DNA of 64,000 nt from Corynebacterium ulcerans. Its GTDB lineage: Bacteria; Actinomycetota; Actinomycetes; Mycobacteriales; Mycobacteriaceae. Under the pieces are notes generated by a model. It ran no database searches. It saw only the letters and a program-made list of their open reading frames with translations, and was not told the origin of the DNA. The stretch covers positions 682,001 to 746,000 of the forward strand of contig NZ_LT906443.1 in assembly GCF_900187135.1 (NCBI RefSeq), read 5' to 3'. The translations under genes and the position numbers were made by a program. Shown here piece after piece: positions 27,956 to 35,590 of this stretch. Each line of letters opens with the position of its first letter. The stretch's first letter is position 1.

Positions 27956-29179
27956 TTGAACCAAAACCCATCCGAACCAATTCGCACCGCAGCTTTTGAC
28001 GAGCTCTCGAAAAACATGGGCGCTAGCTTCGCTAAGAACCCAGGCCTCTTGGGCGCAGTAGAAGCCGCCAAAGGACAACTTCACTATGACTATATGAAGC
28101 ACTCTCCTTGGGCCGTGCTGACCGAAGAAGTCCGCAAGGGTCAGGCACTTGGACCACTTGACACTATGGCAGCTGCACATAAGTCAGCTCTTGATACCGT
28201 TCTCGGCACTTCGAATGTCGCCACCATGCTCCAAGAACTATTCAACTCCCCAGCTGTTGGGATTGTTCAGAGGATGAACGAGCAGGCTGAATCCGTAGCA
28301 GCACAGTTTCTCAATCCACCTTACACGTCTGGGATGGCTAAAATCGCTGCACAGATGAACCCTGGACTTGCAGGTCTGGGAACTGTAGGAATTGGTGCGC
28401 ATGTAAGTGCAGGATTGGCAGGTCTCGACACCGCAAAAATCGGCGCTCCCCTATCCGCGGGCTTGGCTGGGATTGTTGCTGCCACAAGTTATAAGGGGCT
28501 GAGTACCCGCTTTGTCGCATCGCCTGAATTCATCTCCGAAGTCGAGAAGGTATGGAACTCGTACGCGAAGCCTGCGATCGACATGGAAAAGCTCGGTCTG
28601 GGAGCTCTGAATGTGGCGTCATTTCTTAAGCCCCAAATCACAGCTCAGGACATCCTTGGGCGCACGAACACCCACCTGTGGTCGGAGTCCATGTGTCAAG
28701 CCGTGGGACACATGGATACTCTGTTTCCAAAGCTGCTGAGCGAGGAAGAAGCGCTGTCAAAGCTCGGTCTGTTCAAGGAAATTGACTGGAATTTTAAGTC
28801 ACTAGGAATTGACCTTGATGGCATCAAAACGAGCGAGGACCTCGAGGACTTCATTGAGGACAATGAAGATATCGTAGAGCAGGTCACCGAACGTCTGGTC
28901 TCCGACAAGGAGATCCGCAGACAAGCAGCGGAAATTTTCGTGGGGCCTGCGATTAAGCAAATGACTACAACCGAAATCATCCTCACCTTGGGCGCTATAG
29001 GTGAGCGATTGTGGGACTTTGCAATGAAATTCGCAACAACTCAATACCCTGAAGTTGTCCTCGTAACAATTGCCATCAATAGCATCATCTTATTCTTCTC
29101 CGCGGTTGTCGAGGATCGCGCACTGGAAAAGAGGCGGAAGAATCGAGTCGAAGAAGTGCTGAAGGACTGGGAATACTAG
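27956..29179 (+). CDS. Orphan protein of unknown function with 16-residue repeats and C-terminal membrane segment
   Basis: I do not recognise this 407-residue protein. The start is a TTG at 27956, with AGGAG at 27946-27950 five bases upstream; the frame is open to 27815, but that part crosses the leader palindrome. Residues about 136-183 contain three 16-residue repeats beginning PGLAGL, AGLAGL and AGLAGI and sharing IGA and S positions. An acidic stretch follows ('TSEDLEDFIEDNEDI'). Near the C-terminus one strong hydrophobic helix ('VVLVTIAINSIILFFSAVV') precedes a charged tail ('EKRRKNRVEEVLKDW'), giving a tail-anchor-like layout; a weaker hydrophobic segment comes before it. It has no evident operon partner and sits beside the decayed recombinase pair, so horizontal origin is likely but inferred. 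Confidence 0.7.
   Translation: MNQNPSEPIRTAAFDELSKNMGASFAKNPGLLGAVEAAKGQLHYDYMKHSPWAVLTEEVRKGQALGPLDTMAAAHKSALDTVLGTSNVATMLQELFNSPAVGIVQRMNEQAESVAAQFLNPPYTSGMAKIAAQMNPGLAGLGTVGIGAHVSAGLAGLDTAKIGAPLSAGLAGIVAATSYKGLSTRFVASPEFISEVEKVWNSYAKPAIDMEKLGLGALNVASFLKPQITAQDILGRTNTHLWSESMCQAVGHMDTLFPKLLSEEEALSKLGLFKEIDWNFKSLGIDLDGIKTSEDLEDFIEDNEDIVEQVTERLVSDKEIRRQAAEIFVGPAIKQMTTTEIILTLGAIGERLWDFAMKFATTQYPEVVLVTIAINSIILFFSAVVEDRALEKRRKNRVEEVLKDWEY
28361..28504 (+). repeat. Three 48-bp units encoding 16-residue repeats
   Basis: Units starting near 28361, 28409 and 28457 encode PGLAGLGTVGIGAHVS, AGLAGLDTAKIGAPLS and a more diverged AGLAGIVAATSYKGLS. The DNA has diverged more than the protein pattern, so the duplication is not recent. 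Confidence 0.7.
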
Positions 29180-29426
29180 GCTCTTCGAGTCTGGCAAAAA
29201 GGGGGTTCATTCACTTATGCACCGACCCTTCCACCACAGCCGCAACCTAACACCAAATACTATGCAGAATATTCACCCTTCTGGGCCGAATATTATTAAC
29301 TTTGCTGGTTTTGTGGATATCATTGCCCAACATGCTGCGTTGAGCGGTGTGGCGGCTGTGAACGTCGTAAGCGAGCCTGAGTGGGCACGCGAACTTTTTA
29401 TTTATCAGATATCGCGAAGGCCCCCT

Positions 29427-30578
29427 ATGTCTAAAAACACAGAAGTAACCCGGGATTCCCTCTCGGAAACCCCTGAAGCCATCAGTACGTCTATTGAGCA
29501 TCCGGAAACCGCAGCGAGCCCCAGGCCTACGTGGAATTCGCTCGGCTCTTTCACCATGAAGGTGCTCAACGGAATCTCTATCGCCGTTGTGGTGGCGCTG
29601 GTCCCACAAGCACTCCTTGGCGAGTTACTCAAAGCGCTCGTCCCCCACTGGCCCGCACTTAAAACACTGCTCACGCTCGTGGCGCTGTCTTCCTCTATGC
29701 TCCCCATCCTCATTGGCGTTTTGGTAGCCATGCAGTTCAAGCTGACTCCAATCCAGACGGCGAGCGTAGGAATTGCAGCGGTGCTGGGATCCGGCGTTGC
29801 CACGGTGGACCCCAATGGCGGTTTCCACCTCCAGGGCACGGGACTTGTCATTAACACTGGCCTCACCGCGGCCTTTGCGGTGGGGGTAGTCCTACTCATC
29901 GGCCCTAAGCTGGGGAATTACACAATCCTCTTGCTCTCTACAATCGTGATCGTCATCGCAGGTGGCATCGGCTGGGTGATCACTTACCCCGCGGTGAACG
30001 CCTTTAGTGTGTGGCTTGGCGACGTAATCAATGGGGCCACGGGCCTTCAACCGATTGTTATGGGAGCGATCTTGGCCGTTGCCTTTGCACTCGGAATTGT
30101 CTCCCCCATCTCCACGGTTGGCATTGCTACGGCAATCTATATGTCTGGGGTCGCTTCAGGAACTGCCAACTTAGGCGTGGTGGCCGCCGGTTTCGGACTG
30201 GCGATCGCCGGCTGGAAAGCCAACGGTCTGGCCACTTCTCTCCTGCCGATTCTGGGTTCACCAAAAGTCCACATGGCAAATATCTGGGGTCGCCCCCTCA
30301 ACTTTTTGCCGCTGGCACTCAGCGCTGCTGTCCTGGGAGCGGCCGGAGGAGCCCTGGGAATCTCCGGCACCCCGATCTCCGCAGGCTTTGGCATCTCCGG
30401 CCTGGTAGGTCCTTTGGCTGCACTCAATGCCGAGGGATGGGGTTGGTCGGCGGCCAACATCCTCATCATCTTTGCGATCTTTGTTGTTGCACCTATCATT
30501 CTGGCATTCGCCTCGTTTTGGGTGTGCGAGAAAGCCGGATTGGTTGCGTCCGAGAATTACAAGTTGAACTTTGAGTAA
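29427..30578 (+). CDS. PTS system EIIC-like membrane protein (PTS_EIIC_2 type)
   Basis: This is a 383-residue polytopic membrane protein with about ten hydrophobic helices. Gly-rich segments 'VGIAAVLGSGVATVDPNGGF' and 'GISGTPISAGFGISGLVGP' match the EIIC_2 family of putative sugar permeases. No EIIA, EIIB or HPr gene is next to it, so phosphotransferase function is not established. The ATG at 29427 has GAAGG upstream and gives 'MSKNTEVTRDSLSE'. The frame is open another 70 codons to 29217, with fairly protein-like sequence; see findings. Confidence 0.75.
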   Translation: MSKNTEVTRDSLSETPEAISTSIEHPETAASPRPTWNSLGSFTMKVLNGISIAVVVALVPQALLGELLKALVPHWPALKTLLTLVALSSSMLPILIGVLVAMQFKLTPIQTASVGIAAVLGSGVATVDPNGGFHLQGTGLVINTGLTAAFAVGVVLLIGPKLGNYTILLLSTIVIVIAGGIGWVITYPAVNAFSVWLGDVINGATGLQPIVMGAILAVAFALGIVSPISTVGIATAIYMSGVASGTANLGVVAAGFGLAIAGWKANGLATSLLPILGSPKVHMANIWGRPLNFLPLALSAAVLGAAGGALGISGTPISAGFGISGLVGPLAALNAEGWGWSAANILIIFAIFVVAPIILAFASFWVCEKAGLVASENYKLNFE

Positions 30579-30595
30579 TTGCTCTTATGCATAAA

Positions 30596-30638
30596 ATCCC
30601 CGTGGGGAGACGCTTACCGCGTCTCCCCACGGGGATTG
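30596..30638 (-). terminator. Intrinsic terminator of guaB1 (probably bidirectional)
   Basis: A perfect 19-bp stem (30596-30614 with 30620-30638) with a 5-nt loop lies between convergent genes. Read on the minus strand the hairpin is followed by TTTTAT, so it best terminates guaB1. It may also end the EIIC transcript. Confidence 0.88.
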
Positions 30639-30652
30639 AACTTTGTGTGTCT

Positions 30653-32092
30653 TTAACGAGTCGGTCGCGCCATGCCCTCAGCAAAGCCAGCAGCCGATTG
30701 AACTCCGACCACGGCCTGGTCCTGGAAGGTCGCTATGCTGTCCGAACCCGCGTAGGTGAAGGAGGAACGAACGCCGGAAATGATGTGGTCGATAAGATCT
30801 TCCACCCCGCCTTTACCCTCTTCAAGGTAAATCTTTGCGGAGGAAATTCCCTCTTCGAACATCTCGCGGCGAGCTTTTTCAAACGCCTCAGTATCCGAGT
30901 TACGGTTTACTACGGCACGACGTGAGGCCATGCCAAAGGATTCCTTGTACATACGGCCATCGACGTCATAGTGAAGGTCGCCGGGAGACTCGAAGGTACC
31001 GGCGAACCATGAACCAATCATCACGTTCGACGCGCCAGCGGCAAGTGCCAACGCAACGTCGCGAGGATCGCGAACGCCGCCGTCGGCCCACACGTGTGCG
31101 CCGAGTTTCTTAGCCTCTGCAGCACATTCCAAAACAGCGCTGAACTGTGGTCGACCCACGCCAGTCTGCATACGCGTCGTGCACATAGCGCCAGGGCCAA
31201 CGCCTACCTTGATGATGTTCGCGCCAGCTGCCACCAGATCACGAACGCCATCAGCAGTCACCACGTTGCCTGCGGCAACCGGCACTGGCGGGTTGAGTGC
31301 GCGAACTTTCTTCAGGGCTTCCATGGTGTGGGTCTGATGTCCATGTGCAGTATCGACGACCAGGACGTCCGCGCCTGCGTCGATAAGCTTTTGTGCGCGT
31401 CCTGCAACATCGCCGTTGATTCCGATTGCAGCACCCACGCGGAGTTTTCCATTGGCGTCGAGGGCCGGTTTGTACAACGTAGCGCGCAAAGCGGACTGCT
31501 TGGTCACAATGCCCACGAGCGTTCCATCGCTCGCAACGACAGGTGCCAACCTACGCCCATGCTCATTGAGCATGCGGAAAGACTCCTGCGGAGTAATGGT
31601 GTCCGGGAGGGTCATCAAATTGGTCGACATGAGCGTGCCAACCTGAGCAAAGTTATCTACCTTTGCAATGTCTTTTTCGGTGACCACACCTACGGGATGG
31701 TTGCCTTCAACCACGATAGCCGCACCGTGCGCACGTTTATGCAGCAAATTACGCGTGTACCCAACGGTATGGTGAGGCTTCACCGTGATGGGAGACTCGA
31801 ACACTGGATGCGCGTTTTTCACCCGAGCGATAGTTTCTGCAGCAATCTCTGCGGGAACATCCTGAGGCAAAATCACAACGCCACCACGTCGCGCAACGGT
31901 TTCTGCCATGCGGCGACCAGCAACAGCGGTCATGTTTGCAATGACAAGCGGAATAGTGGTTCCTGTTTCATCGCTCGTAGCAAGGTCCACAGACATCCGT
32001 GACCCTACGGAAGACACCGAAGGGACCATAAAAACGTCGTGATACGTTAGCTCGTACGGCGGAATTTGATCATTAAGAAATCGCACGTACAC
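30653..32092 (-). CDS. guaB1: GuaB1 family IMP dehydrogenase-related protein (probable GMP reductase)
   Basis: This 479-residue TIM-barrel enzyme carries two CBS domains (about residues 95-210). The catalytic Cys loop 'GVGPGAMCTTR' and the phosphate-binding 'WADGGVRDPRDVALALAAGAS' are intact. The closest family is actinobacterial GuaB1 (Rv1843c type). The M. smegmatis member was shown to act as a GMP reductase converting GMP to IMP, so that function is more likely than IMP dehydrogenase. The start is a GTG with GGTGG just upstream. Confidence 0.88.
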   Translation of the reverse strand: MYVRFLNDQIPPYELTYHDVFMVPSVSSVGSRMSVDLATSDETGTTIPLVIANMTAVAGRRMAETVARRGGVVILPQDVPAEIAAETIARVKNAHPVFESPITVKPHHTVGYTRNLLHKRAHGAAIVVEGNHPVGVVTEKDIAKVDNFAQVGTLMSTNLMTLPDTITPQESFRMLNEHGRRLAPVVASDGTLVGIVTKQSALRATLYKPALDANGKLRVGAAIGINGDVAGRAQKLIDAGADVLVVDTAHGHQTHTMEALKKVRALNPPVPVAAGNVVTADGVRDLVAAGANIIKVGVGPGAMCTTRMQTGVGRPQFSAVLECAAEAKKLGAHVWADGGVRDPRDVALALAAGASNVMIGSWFAGTFESPGDLHYDVDGRMYKESFGMASRRAVVNRNSDTEAFEKARREMFEEGISSAKIYLEEGKGGVEDLIDHIISGVRSSFTYAGSDSIATFQDQAVVGVQSAAGFAEGMARPTR

Positions 32093-32104
32093 CCACCATA
32101 CATG

Positions 32105-32285
32105 TTTTCTTGTTCTATATGAAGATAGTCCTTACCCCCTGTTTTTTTTGCAGTGCAAAGAATTACCACAGATAAAACTGTTATCACCCTGCATACACTG
32201 GTTGATTTAGCCATCCCCTAGCCCCACATCCACCGACACAGTAGTGATCCCACAGGCCTAAACCCCTCAAGGCCTGTGGGTTTTA
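32105..32285 (+). ncRNA. Possible small RNA ending at an orphan terminator
   Basis: An 11-bp perfect stem (32249-32259 with 32270-32280, arm CCCACAGGCCT) with a 10-nt loop is followed by TTTT on the + strand, yet no + strand gene lies upstream within 1.5 kb (guaB1 is leftward). The terminator itself is well supported. The RNA and its 5' end (somewhere after 32105) are inferred, and no strong promoter was recognised. Confidence 0.35.
32249..32284 (+). terminator. Orphan intrinsic terminator on the + strand
   Basis: An 11-bp GC-rich stem with TTTT immediately after it, in the 270-bp gap between guaB1 and csbD, both of which are transcribed leftward. On the minus strand it has no T-run. Confidence 0.7.
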
Positions 32286-32362
32286 CCCTCAAAAAGAGAG
32301 TAAATGTTACATAGATCGCATCCCATGCTACTCTGACATTGTATTTAGCTTATGCTAAATAA

Positions 32363-32572
32363 CTACTTGTCTTCTTCCTTTTGGAAAGAACCCAAGACTT
32401 TATTTGCAGCATCCTTTACCTTCTCACCAGCATTGGAAACTGCATCTTTGACATCAGCTTTAGTTTGATCTGCGCGGCCTTCGTCCGCAAGGCTATCGTT
32501 GTCCGTAGCCTCACCAAACGCTTCTTTGGCTTTGCCACCAAGCTGATCCAATTTGTTTTCTACATCACCCAT
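32363..32572 (-). CDS. CsbD family stress protein
   Basis: This 69-residue hydrophilic helical protein, 'MGDVENKLDQLGGKAKEAFGE' in outline, has the Lys/Ala/Glu pattern 'NKLDQLGGKAKEAFG' that defines the CsbD family of general-stress proteins. Its molecular role is not known. GAAAGG lies a few bases before the ATG. The frame is open 46 codons further upstream without family sequence. Confidence 0.88.
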   Translation of the reverse strand: MGDVENKLDQLGGKAKEAFGEATDNDSLADEGRADQTKADVKDAVSNAGEKVKDAANKVLGSFQKEEDK

Positions 32573-32947
32573 CCATACAACCTTTCTCGTTGACTTCAGT
32601 GTGACTCCCACTGTAGGCACAGTTGAAGGATCCTGTGTACTTTTCAGGAAAATCGTTATCCCTACGTGTGCCGGCCGTAACCCTTTTGCAACAAAATCAG
32701 ACGAAAGCAAACCACTCTAAAGGCGACCCTAACAAGGGTTTATGCGCGTTTTTTAAAGCTTTAAAGCAGGCCTATTTCATGGAAAAACCTTCATTCCCAA
32801 TAGTAAAAATAAATCCGCATAACACCCCCAAACGGTATAAACCGTCTCTTCGAACACGTCTTGCTCGCTAGTTCGTAGCAAGCATGAGACGATTTTTACA
32901 GAGTGCACAGAGGCTCCCAGCTCCATCACCAGCCTGCCTCTTTTAAG
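32573..32947. other. 375-bp gap with compound hairpin, no supported gene
   Basis: The gap lies between csbD and the NhaC-like gene, both leftward. It holds the csbD promoter region. At its right end is a compound hairpin: outer arms CGTCTC (32843-32848) and GAGACG (32886-32891), inner arms CTTGCT and AGCAAG. ATTTTT follows on the + strand. An 82-codon + frame (32623-32871) ends inside this hairpin and has no recognisable features, so I do not call it. Confidence 0.5.
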
Positions 32948-34318
32948 CTAAAGAACCATCGCAGCGATCCAGCCTGAAGCAATAAGCGGAAGGTTATAGT
33001 GAAGGAACGTCGGGATGACCGAATCTCGAATGTGATCGTGCTGACCATCCGCGTTTAAACCGGAGGTTGGCCCAAGGGTCGAATCCGAAGCTGGCGAGCC
33101 AGCGTCCCCGAGTGCACCAGCCGCCCCGATAATCGCCACGGTGGCCGCAGGAGAAAATCCCATGGCAGTGCATAGCGGAACATAAATGGTCGCGATGATG
33201 GGCAGCGTAGAAAAAGAAGATCCGATCCCCATCGTTACCACAAGCCCCACAAGCAGCATCACGAGCGCGCCCATTGCTTTGTTGTCCCCAAACAACTCAG
33301 CGGAAGTGTGAACGAGAGCTTCCACTTCCCCCGTTTTCTTCATTACCGAGGCAAAGCCTTGGGCCGTGATCATGATGAAACCGATCATGGCCATCATCTT
33401 CATTCCCTGGCTAAATACGTCATCAGCTTCACGCCAATTCACAGCTCCAGTCAGCATGAAGATAGCCAATCCAGCCAACGCGCCGATAAGAAGCGGATCT
33501 GCGTCCGTAGCCACTGATTGCATGACAATCTGAACAACAAAAGTGACCACAATAGCCACCACGGAGACCACGACCTTATAGCGGGAAACTGCTCCGCGTT
33601 CCGACTGCGGTTCACCACTTCCGGTTTGTTCCGCAACAGCGACAGATGCGTAACGACGAGGACGTCGGTAGCTAATAAACACAGCTACAAGTAACCCTGC
33701 GAGCATTCCAAGCGCTGGAATCCCCATCACCTTCATAATGTTGATCCCCGATGTACTCATCCCTGCCGCTTCAATGTTGCCCAAGAGAATCTCATTGAGG
33801 AAGATCGAACCAAAACCCAAAGGAATCCACATATACGTGGTCACCAGGCCGAAAGTAATCACACATGCCACCAATCGGCGGTCGAGGTTCAACTTATTCA
33901 TCACCCCGAGCAACGGCGGAACGATAAGCGGAATGAACGCGATATGCACAGGTATGAGGTTCTGACTCATAATCGCCATAGCCAAGATACCGGCCAACAT
34001 CAGCCATTTGGTCACAGCAACGGCTTTGGTCCCCGCGCCTTCAGAGCCGGCGTCGATACGCTTCATGATCGCATCTGCTAGTAGCTTCGGAAGTCCTGAG
34101 CTGGCCACCGCCATGGCGAAAGCGCCCAGCATCGCGTAACTCAGCGCGATTTTTGCGCCACCTGCAAGACCTTCTTGAAACGCCACCATTGTGGAATCAA
34201 GCCCGATGCCGCTCACGAGTCCCCCCACTAAAGCACCGATAAAAAGCGCTAAAACGACATGGACCCGCGCGACGGCTAACGCAAGCATCACAATGACAGC
34301 GATCAAGACAGCATTCAT
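32948..34318 (-). CDS. Na+/H+ antiporter family protein (NhaC-like superfamily)
   Basis: This 456-residue membrane protein has about eleven hydrophobic helices. 'LSYAMLGAFAMAVASSGLP', 'SQNLIPVHIAFIPLIVPPLL' and, near the C-terminus, 'AAGALGDAGSPASDSTLGPTSGL' are characteristic of the NhaC-like/YuiF branch. The transported species could be Na+ or an amino acid; some members are amino acid permeases. The ATG is followed directly by a hydrophobic helix. No partner genes. Confidence 0.82.
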   Translation of the reverse strand: MNAVLIAVIVMLALAVARVHVVLALFIGALVGGLVSGIGLDSTMVAFQEGLAGGAKIALSYAMLGAFAMAVASSGLPKLLADAIMKRIDAGSEGAGTKAVAVTKWLMLAGILAMAIMSQNLIPVHIAFIPLIVPPLLGVMNKLNLDRRLVACVITFGLVTTYMWIPLGFGSIFLNEILLGNIEAAGMSTSGINIMKVMGIPALGMLAGLLVAVFISYRRPRRYASVAVAEQTGSGEPQSERGAVSRYKVVVSVVAIVVTFVVQIVMQSVATDADPLLIGALAGLAIFMLTGAVNWREADDVFSQGMKMMAMIGFIMITAQGFASVMKKTGEVEALVHTSAELFGDNKAMGALVMLLVGLVVTMGIGSSFSTLPIIATIYVPLCTAMGFSPAATVAIIGAAGALGDAGSPASDSTLGPTSGLNADGQHDHIRDSVIPTFLHYNLPLIASGWIAAMVL

Positions 34319-34546
34319 GTGGAATAAATTACGCCAGGGTTCAAATTATTAGTAATAATGAGCTATTCCAGAAACCTTATAATGCCCCCGTTTGAAGCTC
34401 CATCCACAGTAACCCCATAACCTATACCCTGTTCTATAAGCTCTCGATTTTGTGCTGCGATCCTCTTGTCCGCCTTTTATTTCTTTCCCACATGGGAAAA
34501 GTCCCCACGCCGTGTCCACACGCAACAAGCCTTGGGCACCTTGCCC

Positions 34547-34574
34547 CAAAAAAGAGGAGCCATAAGCTCCCCTT
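34547..34574 (-). terminator. Intrinsic terminator of the NUDIX gene
   Basis: Read on the minus strand, AAGGGGAGC pairs with GCTCCTCTT (one G-U pair) around a 5-nt loop and leads into a run of T. It lies about 80 bp downstream of the NUDIX stop. The rest of the 335-bp gap between the NhaC-like and NUDIX genes shows only a second small hairpin (GGGCA/TGCCC) and presumably the antiporter promoter. Confidence 0.72.
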
Positions 34575-34653
34575 CTCATTTACACACGATATTCACAGTT
34601 TATGTGGTCGTGCATGAGTGTTCCTTAGCAAAAGACCGCAGAAAACTACACAA

Positions 34654-35190
34654 TTATCTCGTGCGATCGCGTTTTTCATAACCCATCCGAGGGCGGAATC
34701 CGGCCGGATGCTTAAGCTGTGCGACTGCATCACCAACCAGCAAGCGGAAACGTGGCTTCATCGGTGGCATCTGCATCACAGAGAACCATCGCACCTCTGT
34801 GCTCTCATCATCTCCAACACGCGGAGTGCAATCCCCCACGACGCTACAGCGCATGGCGGTATCCATGTAGTAGCTAATATCGCCGTTTGCGTGTTCCACA
34901 GGCCCCACAGCCCCCACTCCAAGCAGAGCATCTACGGTTACGTCAACGCACGTTTCTTCCTTCACCTCCCGCACAGCTGCTGCATGCGGCTGTTCACCAG
35001 GATCCACGATACCTGTTACAGGTGTCCATTCCCCGTTATCACTTCTTTTAACCAGCAGCACTTCTGGCACTGCTGTAATAGGCGCACCTTCAGGGACATC
35101 CTTAATCACGATGGCCGTCACCCCAGGTAAAAACAATGGATCATGGCCGATCTTGTCTCTGATCTTAAGGATAAAATTGGGTGTTGGCAT
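34654..35190 (-). CDS. NUDIX hydrolase
   Basis: This 178-residue protein has a Nudix box, 'GIVDPGEQPHAAAVREVKEETCV', that keeps GX5E and REVKEE. The Gly near the end of the consensus (EExGU) is replaced by Cys. Such enzymes hydrolyse nucleoside diphosphates linked to other moieties; the substrate here cannot be read. The start ATG gives 'MPTPNFILKIRDKIG'. A 46-residue gene lies 46 bp upstream on the same strand and is probably co-transcribed. Confidence 0.88.
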   Translation of the reverse strand: MPTPNFILKIRDKIGHDPLFLPGVTAIVIKDVPEGAPITAVPEVLLVKRSDNGEWTPVTGIVDPGEQPHAAAVREVKEETCVDVTVDALLGVGAVGPVEHANGDISYYMDTAMRCSVVGDCTPRVGDDESTEVRWFSVMQMPPMKPRFRLLVGDAVAQLKHPAGFRPRMGYEKRDRTR

Positions 35191-35236
35191 GCTAAAAGTC
35201 CTTAGTATCTAAAGCGACAATTATATCCTCTGTGGA

Positions 35237-35377
35237 CTAATCCGCAGAGGATTCTTCTGCACCTTGCGCTGCTTCACGGGCAGCTTTCTCAGCGGCTTCT
35301 TTTTTAAGTTTCTCGGCAAAAGCCTTGGGATCAAACTCGGTAAAATACTCTGGACCTGCAAATTGTTCTTGTGCCAT
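35237..35377 (-). CDS. Small 46-residue charged protein, unknown function
   Basis: A complete short frame, ATG at 35377 to TAG at 35237, with AGAGAG upstream. It encodes MAQEQFAGPEYFTEFD, then a predicted helix rich in Lys, Glu and Ala ('EKLKKEAAEKAAREAA'), then an acidic tail ending ESSAD. No membrane segment or Cys. The codon pattern and clean start support a real gene, and it lies just upstream of the NUDIX gene in the same direction. Confidence 0.6.
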   Translation of the reverse strand: MAQEQFAGPEYFTEFDPKAFAEKLKKEAAEKAAREAAQGAEESSAD

Positions 35378-35529
35378 AGTGTTCTCTCTATTCAGGATGC
35401 GTAGCAATCTTTTAATAAAAGTCTAGTGTCCGACACGTTTTTCGGCGCAACCCAGCGGTCCTTGTTGCCGAGCTGATTAACAAGCTGGTTACAAGGAACC
35501 CACTTCTTGGCCCACAACGTGTCCACAAC

Positions 35530-35579
35530 GAAAACCACCGGCTTCTGTACACGCTTTAGGTACACGACCGGTGGTTTTC
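35530..35579 (-). terminator. Intrinsic terminator of thrC
   Basis: A perfect 12-bp stem (35530-35541 with 35568-35579, arm GAAAACCACCGG) with an inner CTGTAC/GTACAC pairing. On the minus strand the second arm runs GGTGGTTTTC. It starts 12 bp after the thrC stop. Confidence 0.82.
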
Positions 35580-35590
35580 CGCAGGACTAC

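Noticed and set aside
32623..32871. 82-codon + strand frame in the csbD/antiporter gap
   Set aside because: No recognisable domain, no good ribosome-binding site, and the stop lies inside a hairpin.
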